64,000 bases of DNA from Thalassospira sp. HJ (GTDB taxonomy: Bacteria; Pseudomonadota; Alphaproteobacteria; Rhodospirillales; Thalassospiraceae). Under the pieces are notes generated by a model that was given only the letters and a program-made list of their open reading frames with translations, ran no database searches and had not been told where the DNA came from. Numbering within the stretch: the first letter of the stretch is position 1; each line of letters opens with the position of its first letter. Shown in pieces: positions 36,682 through 46,525 of the stretch. The stretch lies in contig NZ_JYII01000010.1 of the NCBI RefSeq assembly GCF_000948415.1, positions 124,001 to 188,000 of the forward strand, written 5' to 3'. A program made the position numbers and the translations under genes.

Positions 36682-38099
36682 CCGCGCAGTTTAAGGTCGC
36701 GGGGCAGGCGGGTATTGGCATTCACGCGTGCGCGCTGGATTTGCTCGGCAAACAGGCCGCGCGTGCCGCTTAGATCGGCATCACGGAAATCCGCACCCGA
36801 AAGATTGGTGCCGCTCAGATCGCAATTGATCATCTGCAGGCCCCGGAAATTGGCGTTCGACAGATCAGACCCCAAAAACACCGTGTTGCGCACCATCGCC
36901 TTGTTAAACCGTGCCCCGGTCAAACGGCTTGCCGCCAGATTGGCGTTATCGAGATTGCTTTCAACGAAGTCAGCCGCAATCAGATTGCAACGGCGCAAAA
37001 CTGCATCCTTGCAATTGGCACGCTGGAAACTGGCAAAGGGAAGGCCACAGCGGCTAAGGTCGATGCCTTCAAGCTCTGCATCGCGCAGATCGGCATGTTC
37101 GATGGACATGACTGTGCCTTCGCGCCCGCCGGTATCGACCCAAAGCTTGTGACTGATCAGCGCTTCCTGCAGATCAATTTCAACAAGCTCTTCGTCCTCG
37201 ACCTCGATGTCCTCTTCAGCTTCGATCTCTTCATCCGGGGTGTCGGATGGTTTGGTCTCGCTCCGTGCGGTCGCCGGGCTTAGTGCCTCACGCGCCGACT
37301 GCACGGCTTCAAGGTTCTGCTTGCCGGTTTTCTTGTCGCCGGTACTGGGCGCGCCAACAAGCTCACCATCGCCAAATGTCTGTCCCGTGCCATTCAGGCG
37401 CGGTTTGGCATCAGCGAGATCAAGATTGGTCGTCATGCCAACAGCCGGCGATGCCTTTGGCGTACGTGTGCGCGTGATCGGACCAGCACCATCATTTTCA
37501 GGTGTCTTGGCAATCGTCGCACTTTCCGGAACTGCGGCCGCCGGAGTTTCAGGTTGTACCTTGCTGGTGGGGTTGTCGGCCGCCGTCGGAGCCGCACTGG
37601 CGGTTGGCTTCTTCGCGGGTTTTGATCCGCCCATCTTGGCAAGGTCTTGCGGTCGGGCCGGGCCGAAATAGTTTTCTTCAAACACAAAACGACGCGGCTT
37701 TTTCAGGACCGCTTCAATGATCTTGGCAAGGCGTTCGGGGTCGACCGGCTGGCGAAACACGCCTTCGATCCCGGCATCGACCGCATCGCGCATGCCGCGC
37801 CGGTCAAGTTTGGGGGCACCCAAAAGGATCGCAACTTCACGCCCATGCGGGTTTTCGTCGGTTGCAGAATCACGAATGGCGCGAATGGTGGAAATGCCGC
37901 GAATGCCATCAAGATAAAGACCGATCAACACCAGATCCGGCTTGAGCTCGGAAACCATTTCGACCGTGCGTTCGCGATCGTCACAATCAATGAATTTGCC
38001 AAAGCCAAGGGGTTCCACAGCGTTACGCGCTGCGGTGATGTTACGTTCGCTGTAGTCCGCATACAGGATCGTCTTTTTCTTGTTGTCATGGCTCGCCAT
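36678..38099 (-). CDS. Pseudo-receiver / pentapeptide repeat protein
   Basis: 473 residues. Residues about 8-125 follow the CheY receiver fold, but the phospho-acceptor is missing: KPDLVLIGLYLDG has Gly where Asp is usual, and the conserved Lys-Pro is Gln-Pro (FRQPVDPERL). A low-complexity linker rich in Ala, Pro, Thr and Glu (about 150-320) leads to a run of pentapeptide repeats (A[DN]LxxxxL-type, about 345-470). It follows motB in the same direction, so it may act on or localise with the motor. Function unproven. ATG 38099 has AGGGGAC upstream. Confidence 0.8.
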   Translation of the reverse strand: MASHDNKKKTILYADYSERNITAARNAVEPLGFGKFIDCDDRERTVEMVSELKPDLVLIGLYLDGIRGISTIRAIRDSATDENPHGREVAILLGAPKLDRRGMRDAVDAGIEGVFRQPVDPERLAKIIEAVLKKPRRFVFEENYFGPARPQDLAKMGGSKPAKKPTASAAPTAADNPTSKVQPETPAAAVPESATIAKTPENDGAGPITRTRTPKASPAVGMTTNLDLADAKPRLNGTGQTFGDGELVGAPSTGDKKTGKQNLEAVQSAREALSPATARSETKPSDTPDEEIEAEEDIEVEDEELVEIDLQEALISHKLWVDTGGREGTVMSIEHADLRDAELEGIDLSRCGLPFASFQRANCKDAVLRRCNLIAADFVESNLDNANLAASRLTGARFNKAMVRNTVFLGSDLSNANFRGLQMINCDLSGTNLSGADFRDADLSGTRGLFAEQIQRARVNANTRLPRDLKLRG

Positions 38100-38169
38100 G
38101 ATGCGTGATGTCCCCTTTGCTCGCATATTCTGGCCGACCCGGGCCTTTGGGCCCGTGGATCAACATCCG

Positions 38170-39108
38170 TCAGGGGCCGGCAGGGATGCTAAATGTGCGC
38201 CGTCTTCCCGACGCCTCGTCGTTATTGGCATCCTCTGTGCCAATATCGCCGTCACCAACATCATCCCCGCCATCAGATGTCGTCGCTCCCGTGGTGCCGC
38301 TATTGCCTGTGCTCGCACCTTCGCCGTCATAGTTGCTCTCGACCATCTCAATGGTGATCTCGACGCGGCGGTTGGTGGCACGGCCTTCCGGGGTGTCATT
38401 GCTTTCAATCGGTCGGCTTTCGCCGTAACCCTGGATGACCATGCGGCTTGGATCGGTGCCGTTCTGATCGATCAGGTAGTGTAAAACGGATGTCGCGCGT
38501 GCCGCTGACAAGTCCCAGTTTGATATATAGGGAGACGAAGATGAAACCGGAACATTATCGGTGTGCCCGGCAACCTGAATTTCGCCTTCGGTCTGGTTGA
38601 TGACAGGGGCGACGCGGTTCAGGATGGCGGCAAATTCTTCTGTCATGCCCGATGAACCGGACGGGAAGGCAAGTTCGTTGGGAAAGCGCATGACAACTTC
38701 ACCGTCAATGCGCTCCAGCCCGACCTGATCCTGAAGACCCATATTATCAAGAACCGTGCTTAGCGTTTCTTCAAGCGCCTCGGCCTTTTCTTCCTTGCTG
38801 TCGGTTTCGTTGCTTTCAACTTCCGGCGTTTCGGCCTGCGGGATTTCCGATACCACACGCGGGGTATCAGGTGTTGGCGCTTTAAGCGACTTGCCGACAA
38901 TCGACCCGTCGAGTTCGATCACGCCGGCCAACTGATCCTGTTGGGAAAAACCGAATGCGGCCTTTACCGACCCGGCAATCTGTTTGTAGCGGATGACATC
39001 CATCTCGGCGAATGTCAGCAACAGCACAAACAGGACAAGCAGCAACGACATCAGATCGGCGAACGTCGCCATCCAAGCCGGTGCGCCTGCTGCGGGTTTC
39101 TTTGCCAT
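38170..39108 (-). CDS. motB: Flagellar motor protein MotB
   Basis: 312 residues. One membrane helix near residues 15-35; the proton-path Asp is in FADLMSLLLVLFVLL. The C-terminal OmpA domain (about 165-285) binds peptidoglycan (AGHTDNVPVS, AARATSVLHYLID, GYGESRP). The linker between is long. Together with MotA it is the stator. The tail (about 285-312) is Gly/Asp/Thr-rich. Same direction as motA with 44 bases between. Confidence 0.92.
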   Translation of the reverse strand: MAKKPAAGAPAWMATFADLMSLLLVLFVLLLTFAEMDVIRYKQIAGSVKAAFGFSQQDQLAGVIELDGSIVGKSLKAPTPDTPRVVSEIPQAETPEVESNETDSKEEKAEALEETLSTVLDNMGLQDQVGLERIDGEVVMRFPNELAFPSGSSGMTEEFAAILNRVAPVINQTEGEIQVAGHTDNVPVSSSSPYISNWDLSAARATSVLHYLIDQNGTDPSRMVIQGYGESRPIESNDTPEGRATNRRVEITIEMVESNYDGEGASTGNSGTTGATTSDGGDDVGDGDIGTEDANNDEASGRRRTFSIPAGP

Positions 39109-39152
39109 GGCCTATGCCCAGCCTGTTGCCTGTTTGATCGCTGCCCTCATGA

Positions 39153-39926
39153 TCATTCTCCGCCGCCGCCTTCTTCTTCGGCCGGAACGCCGCCCGGAAG
39201 ATACGGACCCAGGATTTCCTTCATGACCATCGGGCTCTGGCTGGCCTGAATTTGCACGACCGATTCAATGATCAGCTGTTTGGTATTTTTCAGACGATCG
39301 ACTTTCAAGGCCAGCTTGTCTGCCACCGGAAGCGCAATCAGGTTGGCCAGAACTGCACCGTAAAACGTTGTCAGCATCGCAATCGCCATAGCCGGGCCGA
39401 TGGCGTCCGGATCGGACAGGTTGGCCAGCATCTGCACCAGACCAACCAGCGTCCCGATCATGCCAAAGGCCGGTGCCGTATCGCCGATACCGCGGAACAT
39501 CAGTTCGCCAAGCTCGTCATTCTGGATGGATTTTTCCACTTCGCTTGAGATCGAGCTTCTGATCACTTCGCCGCTATGGCCGTCAACGCACATGCGAATG
39601 CCGCGCGCCATGATTTCGTTTTCAATCTCGACATTCTCTAAGCCCAGAAGACCGTTCTTGCGAACCAGGCCGGCAAGCTCGATCGCCTTTTCGTAAATCG
39701 AAAGAGGGTCTTCCTTCGGGTTCTTGAACGCGATGCCGATCCCGATCTTGAGCGACTTGATCACGTCGCGCATCGGGAATTTGATCAGGGTTGCCGCCGC
39801 TGTCCCGCCAAACACCACCATTATCGATGGCACATCGATAAATGAACTCAGGCTGCCGCCCAGCAAAATGGCGCCGAAAATAACGCCCATTCCGGCGATA
39901 ATGCCAATAAGTGTCGCTATATCCAT
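39153..39926 (-). CDS. motA: Flagellar motor protein MotA/PomA type
   Basis: 257 residues, four membrane helices. GGTAAATLIKFP near the start and GDTAPAFGMIGTLVGLVQML match the PomA/MotP subgroup (about 255 residues) rather than the longer E. coli MotA. Pairs with MotB as the stator; whether it uses H+ or Na+ cannot be decided from the sequence. First gene of a likely three-gene operon. Confidence 0.92.
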   Translation of the reverse strand: MDIATLIGIIAGMGVIFGAILLGGSLSSFIDVPSIMVVFGGTAAATLIKFPMRDVIKSLKIGIGIAFKNPKEDPLSIYEKAIELAGLVRKNGLLGLENVEIENEIMARGIRMCVDGHSGEVIRSSISSEVEKSIQNDELGELMFRGIGDTAPAFGMIGTLVGLVQMLANLSDPDAIGPAMAIAMLTTFYGAVLANLIALPVADKLALKVDRLKNTKQLIIESVVQIQASQSPMVMKEILGPYLPGGVPAEEEGGGGE

Positions 39927-40403
39927 GTCGGTTTCTGGTATCCGGCTTTAAAACAAATTCTTCAAACGTATTGTCCCGTGGCTGAAAACAATACGCGGCG
40001 GGTCACAACTTGATCATTGGTCTGACAACCACACAGATGAAAGTCCCCTGTATGGGCGGCTACCAGATGGAAATGAAACGCGCACTACACTTCTGAAATT
40101 GGGGTTGCACATCCCGTTTTCCATATGCTTGCAATAACTTCTTGCTCGTAGAAGTGAAAGACTTCCCACAAACAGTCCCGCCTGATTGTAAAATTACGGC
40201 GTTGGAATAGCCAACCCTATACTTTTGGCGTTAAATGTTTGTTGCCAGACTTTTGCGCACTCCTCAACCCCACCTAAGAATAATGTGATCATATTCGTTT
40301 GGCAGGATGCTCGGTTTTACACCGGGCGCGCGTGAAAGAACAGGAGTGCAATCCTGACAATTTCTGATGTTTGCAATGTCTTAGCGGGTAAGTTGGACCG
40401 AAA
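39927..40403. other. 477-bp intergenic region upstream of motA
   Basis: No ORF with a convincing start, tRNA or terminator. The motA promoter should lie within it (minus strand). A sigma-54-type GG-N10-GC motif was looked for and not found. It is AT-richer than the flanking genes. Confidence 0.4.
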
Positions 40404-41255
40404 CTAGCCGAGCTCGAACGACGAAATCCCGAAAATCATATCAAGATCAAGTTCAGGCGCCGGCCCCTTATACATGCGTGCTGTTTCAAATTCCGGCACC
40501 ATGCCATGTGCGGTCGCCAGATCAACTGCCGCCTGATTGGGTTCGGGCACATCAAGATAGACCTTGCCGCCCTGATCATCGCGGCTTTGCAAAAGCGCGC
40601 CAAACAGGATTTCGGCATCCTTGGCATTCGGGGCGAAAAGCGGGCCGACCTTGTGGCCTTCCTGACAGGGGCGGATCACGCCATAGGCACGCAGTCCCAT
40701 CGGCCCCTTAATGGCAAGTGCCGTATGCTTTTCATTGCCGATCCAGCCACGCAGGAATTCGATCCGGCTTTCAGGGAACAGCTTGCAGGTCTGCTCGAAC
40801 GCATCGACAATCGCGATATCGTTGACCTCAAGGGTGAACAGATCATCCGGGGTTTTGACATTGGCCGTGACGACACCACCATAGCGCACATTGCGATGGG
40901 CAAATTCAAAACCGGATTTGCGATAATTTTCCTGCTGATCAACGACACCATCAAGACCAATGGTCTTCAGCACACTGTCCTCAAGCACCGTCTGCCACAG
41001 GCGATAGCCAAGACCGGAACCGCGACGGTCCGGACGGCAGATATAAAATCCGACAAACCCGAAATCCGAGCTGTACTGAACCGCCGAGATCGCGGCGACC
41101 AGTCCCTGCTTGTCAAACGCGCCCCAGAAACCATCGGTGTCGGTGTTAAAAAACACCTCTGCATCATTGATGCCGGGGTTCCAGCCCTCTTTGGCGGCCC
41201 ATTCAACGGCCAGGGGAAACTCGAATGATTTAAGACGGCGGATTTTGTCAGGCAT
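40404..41255 (-). CDS. GNAT acetyltransferase with C-terminal extra domain
   Basis: 283 residues from ATG 41255; longer starts up to 41339 exist without a better ribosome binding site. N-terminal GNAT domain with RPDRRGSGLGYRLWQ (RxxGxG acetyl-CoA loop). The C-terminal half (AYGVIRPCQEGHKVGPLFAPNAKDAEILF) is the Acetyltransf_18 (DUF1248) type. Substrate unknown. It is divergent from the siderophore-interacting protein gene. Confidence 0.8.
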   Translation of the reverse strand: MPDKIRRLKSFEFPLAVEWAAKEGWNPGINDAEVFFNTDTDGFWGAFDKQGLVAAISAVQYSSDFGFVGFYICRPDRRGSGLGYRLWQTVLEDSVLKTIGLDGVVDQQENYRKSGFEFAHRNVRYGGVVTANVKTPDDLFTLEVNDIAIVDAFEQTCKLFPESRIEFLRGWIGNEKHTALAIKGPMGLRAYGVIRPCQEGHKVGPLFAPNAKDAEILFGALLQSRDDQGGKVYLDVPEPNQAAVDLATAHGMVPEFETARMYKGPAPELDLDMIFGISSFELG

Positions 41256-41369
41256 CGCTTTGTTCAGACTTCCGATGATCAGATGAGTGTTGGGCTTACC
41301 GTGCGGGACAGGCAAGCGCATGTGCCAAACATCTATCACGGGCGATGAAAATCAATGATAATTTTTATT

Positions 41370-41388
41370 GAGAATGCCTATCATTGTT
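41370..41388. promoter_or_regulatory. Fur-box-like operator
   Basis: GAGAATGCCTATCATTGTT matches the 19-bp E. coli Fur consensus at 13 of 19 positions. It lies 50 bases upstream of a siderophore-interacting protein gene, so iron control is likely; the regulator could be Fur or another iron sensor. The surrounding run is strongly AT-rich. Confidence 0.55.
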
Positions 41389-41437
41389 ATTATTACGGTG
41401 GGTACATTCCATTCGCGCCCCACCATCCGAGAATTTC

Positions 41438-42517
41438 ATGTCCACATCGCTTCTGACGGCCAAGACACGCATCGCACTTTCCGACAGTGCCGCCCTGATC
41501 AAACAGGCTGCCGATTTCTATCGCGAACATGATTGCGATGTGACGGGTGATGCGGATTACACGCGCATATCGGTCTCTATCGGCCATATTCAGCTAAGCA
41601 GCACTGACACCACGCTTGAGGTCGAGGTGGGCGCAACGACCGAAGTCGATGTCATGCAAATGAAGTCGGCAATCATATCGGTCCTGCAGGGGGCTGTTCC
41701 CGATGCCGATCTTGATTGCCGCTGGCAGGGGGCGGGCAAAAGCAATGGCAAGCTGCCCAATTTCTGTGAACTGCGTGTGGGCGAGATCACCGATCTTTCG
41801 CCGCATATGCGCCGCTTGCGCCTGCATGCCGATAACCTTGAGGCCTATGACAGCGACAGCATTCATGTGCGGCTTCTGATCCCGCCGCGCGGGCAGGAAA
41901 ACCCGCAATGGCCGACCTTGGCTGATAACGGCATGCCGGTTTGGCCGAGCGGTGAAAATGCCATTGAACAGCGCGTCTATACGATCCGCGCCATGGACGC
42001 CAAGGCCTGCTGGATTGATGTCGATTTCGTCATGCATGGCGATAACGGCCCGGGATCGGCCTTTGCCATGCATGCCAGTGCAGGCGACGTGGTCGCCATG
42101 ACCGGGCCACTCGGAACGGCATTGCCGGATGCGGACTGGATGCTGTTCGCCGGCGATGAAACAGCACTTCCGGCCATCGGACGTTATCTGGCCGAAATGC
42201 CGGATCATGTAACGGGGCACGCCATTATCGAAGTCGGCAGCAAATCCGACGTCATTGCCGTTCCCACCAACAGCCAGATCAAGGTTCAATGGCTGTTTCG
42301 CGATGACGCGCAGGCGGTCGAACGCAGCCTGCTTCAGGATGCCATTCGATCGGTTGAACTGCCCGATGCACGTGATCGCGTTTATTGCTGGGCCGGGGTG
42401 GAGCAGGCGGATTACAAACCGATCCATGCCTATGGGCGCAAGGAACTCGGTCTTGATCGTGATCGCTGTGTTGCCATGACATTCTGGCGGAAGGCGGGCC
42501 GGACGGCCAAGGGTTGA
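41438..42517 (+). CDS. DUF2218-siderophore-interacting protein fusion
   Basis: 359 residues. Residues about 7-95 match DUF2218; the rest is a siderophore-interacting FAD/NADPH reductase with RVYTIRAM (RxYTxR FAD motif, about 195) and SIP-type C-terminus VYCWAGVEQADYK. It probably reduces ferric siderophores in the cytoplasm to release iron. A Fur-box-like site is just upstream. Start ATG 41438 fits the domain start. No siderophore uptake genes are adjacent. Confidence 0.88.
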   Translation: MSTSLLTAKTRIALSDSAALIKQAADFYREHDCDVTGDADYTRISVSIGHIQLSSTDTTLEVEVGATTEVDVMQMKSAIISVLQGAVPDADLDCRWQGAGKSNGKLPNFCELRVGEITDLSPHMRRLRLHADNLEAYDSDSIHVRLLIPPRGQENPQWPTLADNGMPVWPSGENAIEQRVYTIRAMDAKACWIDVDFVMHGDNGPGSAFAMHASAGDVVAMTGPLGTALPDADWMLFAGDETALPAIGRYLAEMPDHVTGHAIIEVGSKSDVIAVPTNSQIKVQWLFRDDAQAVERSLLQDAIRSVELPDARDRVYCWAGVEQADYKPIHAYGRKELGLDRDRCVAMTFWRKAGRTAKG

Positions 42518-42550
42518 TCCACTGGGATCAGTCTACCGAACTGTTGCGAC

Positions 42551-43426
42551 CTATTGATGCAGCTCCGGGGCGAAATGCGCAATCGCGTCATCCAGCGCAA
42601 TCAGGATTTCCGCAATGAGCGGGTTGGTTGCCTGATCGGTATCACGGCGCAATTCGGTAATAGCGCGGATCAGTTCGCGGTTGGTCGGATTGACAGCTGT
42701 TGCAATTGATTTGGCACGCTGGCTGATCATCGCGCGGACGGTATTGAAGGCGGCTATTTCCACCTTGGCATCAATTGGCGCCCTTTCTTCAAGGGCACGC
42801 TTAAGCGACAAACCCGTCATGTGACTGGGCTCGGCCATCAGGGTGGCGGTGATCATCCTGAATGCGATGATGTCTGTGGCCAGTTGATCGCGATTTTGCG
42901 CGCTTGCCAGTTCCTCAAACGCAAACAGATCGGCCTGATGCTCATCCTGATGGTCTTTGAGCACGTCACCACCGAAATGATCCGGTTGGCAATGGCGCAC
43001 TTCATGAAAAATCAGCCAGCGAAAGGGCAGATCCGCCGTGCTGGCATAGGTCAGGTTTGAGCCAAACCAGTTGCGCATCAGTTCGGCAAAGACTTCGGTC
43101 TTGCTTTCCGGTGTGAGTTTGGCCGGGACAAAAATCCGGCAAGTCGCCAGCGCGGCATTGCCCTTCCGGCCAGTCAACGTAAACGGGGATCGCGGCAGTT
43201 TGGCAAAGGTCTGATCCGGGTTCTTGATATTGCCAAGGCCGAGTGCCGCGTTGATCTTGCTCAGGAAATCCTCACGCCCCTCAAACACGATCAGTTCGAT
43301 GTCCCCGAACTGACGAAGCTCGGTCGCCAATTGTTCTGTCTGGGCATGGCTTGCTGCCCCACCGGTTAGAACCAGTATGGCAATCAGACATATCTGTTTA
43401 AGGCTGTTTCGCGCGGAACCACTCAT
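42551..43426 (-). CDS. DUF4344-type putative metallopeptidase
   Basis: 291 residues from ATG 43426 with AAGG nearby; TTG 43471 is possible. N-terminal signal peptide (about 9-29). HEVRH (HExxH) in RWLIFHEVRHCQPDHFGG is followed by DEHQADLFAFE, the zincin arrangement. It resembles the DUF4344 putative metallopeptidase family. Same direction as the metal ABC genes and downstream of them. Confidence 0.75.
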   Translation of the reverse strand: MSGSARNSLKQICLIAILVLTGGAASHAQTEQLATELRQFGDIELIVFEGREDFLSKINAALGLGNIKNPDQTFAKLPRSPFTLTGRKGNAALATCRIFVPAKLTPESKTEVFAELMRNWFGSNLTYASTADLPFRWLIFHEVRHCQPDHFGGDVLKDHQDEHQADLFAFEELASAQNRDQLATDIIAFRMITATLMAEPSHMTGLSLKRALEERAPIDAKVEIAAFNTVRAMISQRAKSIATAVNPTNRELIRAITELRRDTDQATNPLIAEILIALDDAIAHFAPELHQ

Positions 43427-43471
43427 CGCCTTACTATGCCGGTACTCGGGCAGGCGTGCCAGATCAAACAA

Positions 43472-44422
43472 TCAGGCTTCGGCGTGCTGGCCAGTGCGTT
43501 TGCGTTGCGGACCAAACAGGCAGGTCAGGATCAGGATGACACCGGAAACCGTTGCAATCATGCCAGCCGCACTGACCGCATAGGGTGACCCGAACCAGCC
43601 CGGGCCGTATCCGGCAAAGACATACCCCAGAACAGCCGAAATGGTGGCAAAGACAACCGACCACCCGACCTGACGGGCAAGCTGGTTGGTCATCAGCCGC
43701 GCACTGGCAGGCGGGCAAACAAACATCGCGATCACAATGATCGATCCGACTGCATCAAAGGCGGCCACAGCCGCAACGGCGGTGGCAACCACCAATGCAA
43801 AGCCAAGGGCGCGGGTGCGAATGCCAATCGCACCGGCAAAGGCGGCATCAAAGGTCGAGATTTTCAGTTCTTTCCAGAACAGGAAAATGAACAGGGCAAT
43901 GCCCACCAGAACGATTGCCAAACGGGGCAATTGCGGGGGCAGGGTGGTAAGGGCTGTGGGATCAAGAAGCGATCCCCAACCTTCGGCATCAAACCAGATC
44001 AGGCTTTCAAGATTACCGAGCAGCGCATGCTGCACATCGATATGCACCGAACTGGTATCGGTGATTTCAAGGAACAGAACGCCCGCGGCAAAAAGGGTTG
44101 TGAAGACTAGCCCCATGGCAGCACCCGGTTCAACCCGGCCGAGCCGTTTGACGATTTCGATCATGATCACCGCGACTATGGCGGCGGCACCTGCACCGAT
44201 CATCATTGGCACGGCGGTAATCGTACCGGTCACCAGAAAGGCCGCAACAATACCGGGCAGAACCACATGACTGATGGCATCGCCAATCAGGGCCTGACGG
44301 CGCAGCAACAGGAAGTTTCCCGGAAGCGCACAGGCAATGGCGGCCAGCGTACCAATCACTATTGGCGTCAGGCTGAGTTGGACAAATTCCGCACCAAGGG
44401 CTGTGATCAGATCATCGATCAT
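43472..44422 (-). CDS. Metal ABC transporter permease (TroD-like)
   Basis: 316 residues with about eight membrane helices, ABC-3 family (ZnuB/TroD/MntB). LIGDAISHVVLPGI and LGRVEPGAAMGLVFTTLFAAG are family motifs. It overlaps the next permease by four bases. Last transport gene of the importer operon. Metal (Mn, Zn or Fe) is inferred from the nearby MntR-type regulator. Confidence 0.9.
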   Translation of the reverse strand: MIDDLITALGAEFVQLSLTPIVIGTLAAIACALPGNFLLLRRQALIGDAISHVVLPGIVAAFLVTGTITAVPMMIGAGAAAIVAVIMIEIVKRLGRVEPGAAMGLVFTTLFAAGVLFLEITDTSSVHIDVQHALLGNLESLIWFDAEGWGSLLDPTALTTLPPQLPRLAIVLVGIALFIFLFWKELKISTFDAAFAGAIGIRTRALGFALVVATAVAAVAAFDAVGSIIVIAMFVCPPASARLMTNQLARQVGWSVVFATISAVLGYVFAGYGPGWFGSPYAVSAAGMIATVSGVILILTCLFGPQRKRTGQHAEA

Positions 44423-45657
44423 GTCGTTGCTCCTTGCGGGGCTTGTGCGTTTTGCGCGCTCAGGATCATGCGATCGATCTCTGCGATCTGATCGGGTGTC
44501 ATCATCCGTTCGATCGGGGTCAGTCCGTCATAACGTTCAACGGCGGAATCATCAGGCAGCATCCGGCGCGCCATCGCCCAGCGGGCTTCATCACGCGCAG
44601 CCTTTTCCGCGGCAATCCGGCCACGTGCAGTGGCAACCCCGTCAGCGCGGATCATTCCGGCACGGCGCAGGATCCGAATGGTCAGCCCGTCATAAATCGG
44701 TTCACGGCGTGCGAGTGACAGCAAGCCCTGTCGGCGATGCACGCGCCGCTGGAACCGCTGATGACGCAGGGCCGATGCCAACCCGCCGCGCAACGGCGAG
44801 AACAAAGCGGATATCAAAAAGAAACCAAAGGCGACCAGAACAATGATCGGCCCGGTTGGGAGTGATGCTTCGGCGGCGGATAACACCGCACCGATATAGC
44901 CCGAAAGCCCACCAATAACCGCAGCAATGCCGATCATCTTGCCGACCTGGTTGGTCCAGAAACGCGCAGCCACCGGCGGAATAATCAAAAGCGCGACAAT
45001 CAGGATAAGCCCAACAATCTTAAGACCAATCACCGTGACAATCAGGGCAAGCCCCATCATGGCAAGGTCGATATTGCGCACATTAACCCCGGTGGTCGCG
45101 GCATATTCCGGATCAAACGCCACCAGTGTCATCGGACGACGCAGCAGGAAGACAAATGCCGCGGCCAGTGCACCGGCGATCGCGATCGTGGTGGCCTCTG
45201 AAATCAGCATGCCTGCGGTGGAGCCGAGCAGGAAGTTCTCAAGCCCGGCCTGACGACCTGATGACATGGTCTGGATCACGGTCAACAGCACGATGCCAAA
45301 TCCGAAAAACACCGACAGGACCGCGCCAATCGCGGCATCCTCGGTCAGGCGGGTTTTGCGCGTGATCCATTCGACCATCAAAAGCCCGATGGCCGATGAA
45401 ATCGCCGATCCCAGGATAAGCCCCGGCAACCAGCGCCCGTCACTGCCAAACGCCACCATGATGATAAAGGCAAGGCCGACACCGGGCAGGGTGGCGTGAC
45501 TGATCGCATCGGAAACAAGCGCGCGTTTGCGCAGGAAAATAAACGCCCCGGCACTGCCCGCCGACAGGCCAAGCAGTCCTGCACCAATGGCAACCAGCGC
45601 GCTGTTATAGCCCGCCTGCAGGAAAAGGGCGCTTATGAAATAATCAACAAACCCCAT
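44419..45657 (-). CDS. Metal ABC transporter permease (TroC-like) with C-terminal extension
   Basis: 412 residues. The first 290 are the ABC-3 permease (LVSDAISHATLPGVGLAF). The last 110 or so are hydrophilic and charged (ALRHQRFQRRVHRRQG... PDQIAEIDRMI), as in TroC proteins that carry a winged-helix-like tail. It pairs with the TroD-like gene to form the channel. Five bases separate it from the ATPase. Confidence 0.9.
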   Translation of the reverse strand: MGFVDYFISALFLQAGYNSALVAIGAGLLGLSAGSAGAFIFLRKRALVSDAISHATLPGVGLAFIIMVAFGSDGRWLPGLILGSAISSAIGLLMVEWITRKTRLTEDAAIGAVLSVFFGFGIVLLTVIQTMSSGRQAGLENFLLGSTAGMLISEATTIAIAGALAAAFVFLLRRPMTLVAFDPEYAATTGVNVRNIDLAMMGLALIVTVIGLKIVGLILIVALLIIPPVAARFWTNQVGKMIGIAAVIGGLSGYIGAVLSAAEASLPTGPIIVLVAFGFFLISALFSPLRGGLASALRHQRFQRRVHRRQGLLSLARREPIYDGLTIRILRRAGMIRADGVATARGRIAAEKAARDEARWAMARRMLPDDSAVERYDGLTPIERMMTPDQIAEIDRMILSAQNAQAPQGATT

Positions 45658-45662
45658 GCGCG

Positions 45663-46463
45663 TTAAGCCAGATGCAGTTCATCGATATGGGTCGCGGCAA
45701 GCCGCCCGCCATAGGTTTCCTGAAGGTTCTCGGCCGTGAAGGTCGTATCCACCGGGCCTTCGGCAATACGCCGAACATTGATCAAAAGCACCCGATCAAA
45801 ATATTCCGCCACGGTCGAAAGATCATGATGCACGCAGACCACCGTGCGGCCCTCGGCCTTAAGCTCTTTCAGCACGGACACAATCGCGCGCTCGGTCGCG
45901 GCGTCAACACCGGCAAACGGTTCGTCCAGCAAATAGAATTCGGCATTCTGCGCAAGTGCGCGGGCCAGAAATACACGCTGCTGCTGGCCACCTGAAAGCT
46001 GACCGATCTGGCGGTCGGCGAAATCAGCCATGCCAACACGTTTCAGGCAGTCCATTGCCTGCTCACGATGGCGCGCCCGCCACAGGCGAAACAGCCCGAC
46101 TGATCCGTAAAGCCCCATCAGGACGACATCAATCACGCGTGCGGGGAAATCCCAATCAACACTGGCGCGCTGCGGGACATAGGCAACGCGATCGCGTGCA
46201 TCTTCAAACAGCTTGCCAAAAATGCGCACTTCACCGGAAAGGCGCGGCACAACACCAAGTGTGCCTTTAAGGAAGGTCGACTTGCCTGCACCATTCGGGC
46301 CGATGATTGCTGTCATCGAACCTGCCGGGATCGATGCATCAACGGAAAACACAGCTGGCTTATTGCCATAAGACACGGTCAGACCCCGTACGGTCAGCGG
46401 CGCATCCTTTGCCGCGACGTCGAGTATCTTGCCTGACTCTGCAACCAGTTTGGCGCTGCTCAT
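45663..46463 (-). CDS. Metal ABC transporter ATP-binding protein (TroB-like)
   Basis: 266 residues. Walker [10 protein letters not shown], signature LSGGQQQR, Walker [13 protein letters not shown] and the H-loop CVHHDLS are complete. It energises the two permeases. Follows the binding-protein gene in the same direction. Confidence 0.93.
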   Translation of the reverse strand: MSSAKLVAESGKILDVAAKDAPLTVRGLTVSYGNKPAVFSVDASIPAGSMTAIIGPNGAGKSTFLKGTLGVVPRLSGEVRIFGKLFEDARDRVAYVPQRASVDWDFPARVIDVVLMGLYGSVGLFRLWRARHREQAMDCLKRVGMADFADRQIGQLSGGQQQRVFLARALAQNAEFYLLDEPFAGVDAATERAIVSVLKELKAEGRTVVCVHHDLSTVAEYFDRVLLINVRRIAEGPVDTTFTAENLQETYGGRLAATHIDELHLA

Positions 46464-46525
46464 GGGGATCGTCCTGTTTCGTTTTACGTCGTGTGTTTCG
46501 TCGTTTGGCTTAAATCCAACCAGCC

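Noticed and set aside
39927-40403. Sigma-54 promoter for motA
   Set aside because: No GG-N10-GC pair in suitable context was found.
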